Positions 55,966 to 56,384 of a stretch of DNA of 56,384 nucleotides are shown here, piece by piece. The stretch is from Streptomyces himastatinicus ATCC 53653 (GTDB lineage Bacteria > Actinomycetota > Actinomycetes > Streptomycetales > Streptomycetaceae). Below the pieces are notes generated by a model. It was not told the DNA's origin, searched no databases, and saw nothing but the letters and a program-made list of their open reading frames with translations. The DNA lies in NCBI RefSeq assembly GCF_000158915.1, contig NZ_GG657754.1:3689371-3745754 (forward strand), in the 5' to 3' direction. The stretch's first letter is position 1; each line of letters starts with the position of its first letter. The translations under genes were made by a program, and so were the position numbers.

Positions 55966-56384
55966 CCGCGTGCCTCCTCAACCGTGCCGCCCCCGTCCTG
56001 CGCCCCCGTTTGCGCCGTGCCCTGCTCTCCGGCTGTCCCACGTGCGGCGATCTCGGCCTCCGCGTCCCGTCGGCCGTCCCGCGAACCGCGCTGAAACCCG
56101 CCCAGCCTACGCCGCAATTCCTCCGCGTTCACCGACCCTGTGCGCTCCTGCGGGTCGGGGTCGCGGCGGGCCACGTTCCGCGGTGTCCGCTTGGGAAGTC
56201 CCTTGTCGGTACGGCGCAGTTCGCCGGCCGGCTCCGGGGCGTGGGAGTGCTGGTCGGGGCCGATCGCGTACGGGTCGGCCGGAGCGGCCGGTTCCGCCGG
56301 GTCGGCCGGTTCCGCCGGGCCCCAGGCATCCGCACCTGCGGGCCGTACGGCGCGGCTGTCGAACGCCTGCTCGCCGCCGGGCAC
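55962..56384 (-). CDS. cvnA: Conservon sensor kinase-like protein (CvnA-like), C-terminal end only
   Basis: Only the last 140 codons lie in the window. The Pro/Ala-rich linker and the tail LPKRTPRNVARRD...EELRRRLGGFQRG are the typical end of the CvnA nitrate-sensor/histidine-kinase-like membrane protein. The start lies beyond the right edge; the GTG at the last base pairs is internal. Confidence 0.85.
   Translation of the reverse strand: MPGGEQAFDSRAVRPAGADAWGPAEPADPAEPAAPADPYAIGPDQHSHAPEPAGELRRTDKGLPKRTPRNVARRDPDPQERTGSVNAEELRRRLGGFQRGSRDGRRDAEAEIAARGTAGEQGTAQTGAQDGGGTVEEARG

Overview
The window is high-GC actinobacterial chromosome, almost certainly Streptomyces. The evidence is the extreme GC bias at third codon positions, many GTG starts, two probable TTA (bldA-type) codons, a CebR box, a Rho protein with a long Arg/Asp/Gly-rich insert, a conservon (cvnABCD) and a modular polyketide synthase.

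Layout. (1) 1-11069 is the edge of a type I PKS gene cluster. The minus-strand PKS runs off the left end and starts with a KSQ-AT-ACP loading module, followed by KS-AT-KR of module 1. Divergent from it is a plus-strand cassette (fkbK, fkbJ, fkbI, fkbH) and, facing that, an O-methyltransferase (fkbG). Together these five genes are the known set for making methoxymalonyl-ACP. The loading AT looks malonyl-specific and the module 1 AT methylmalonyl-specific, so I infer an acetate starter, a methylmalonate first extender and at least one methoxymalonate used in a later module outside the window. (2) 11150-27486 is conserved housekeeping sequence, all on the minus strand except the final tRNA: glyA, a phosphatase-like protein, Sua5, prmC, prfA, rpmE, an LCP protein, rho, thrB, thrC, hom, lysA, an ArgS-like fragment protein, a single-domain response regulator, then a plus-strand tRNA-Arg(CCG). 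The PKS cluster abuts glyA directly.

(3) 27500-38000 is an accessory region downstream of the tRNA, with lower GC bias, several broken genes and mixed strands. It holds an AAA ATPase of the DUF234 type, a DUF72 gene with an internal deletion, a secreted-protein gene split by an in-frame TAG, a lytic polysaccharide monooxygenase with a perfect CebR box and a TTA codon, a lipoprotein and a beta-family protein. It also holds a three-gene cassette that looks like a type VII-type secreted effector with a helical partner and a membrane-anchored possible immunity protein. That cassette is my best candidate for an undescribed system. (4) 38039-45347 is a transport and regulation block: DUF427, MarR divergent from an MFS pump carrying C-terminal carboxypeptidase-regulatory-like repeats, a second MFS pump divergent from a frameshifted LysR gene, a repeat-expanded low-complexity stretch, and a GNAT acetyltransferase. 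(5) 45745-53105 holds an agmatinase-family enzyme, a PEP-mutase/isocitrate-lyase family enzyme, a divergent pair of di-iron ferritin-fold proteins with a TetR regulator, and an NlpC/P60 cell-wall hydrolase. (6) 53109-56384 is a conservon (cvnA partial, cvnB, cvnC, cvnD) followed by a styrene-monooxygenase-like flavoprotein.

All assignments come from reading translations and motifs. No database search was run.
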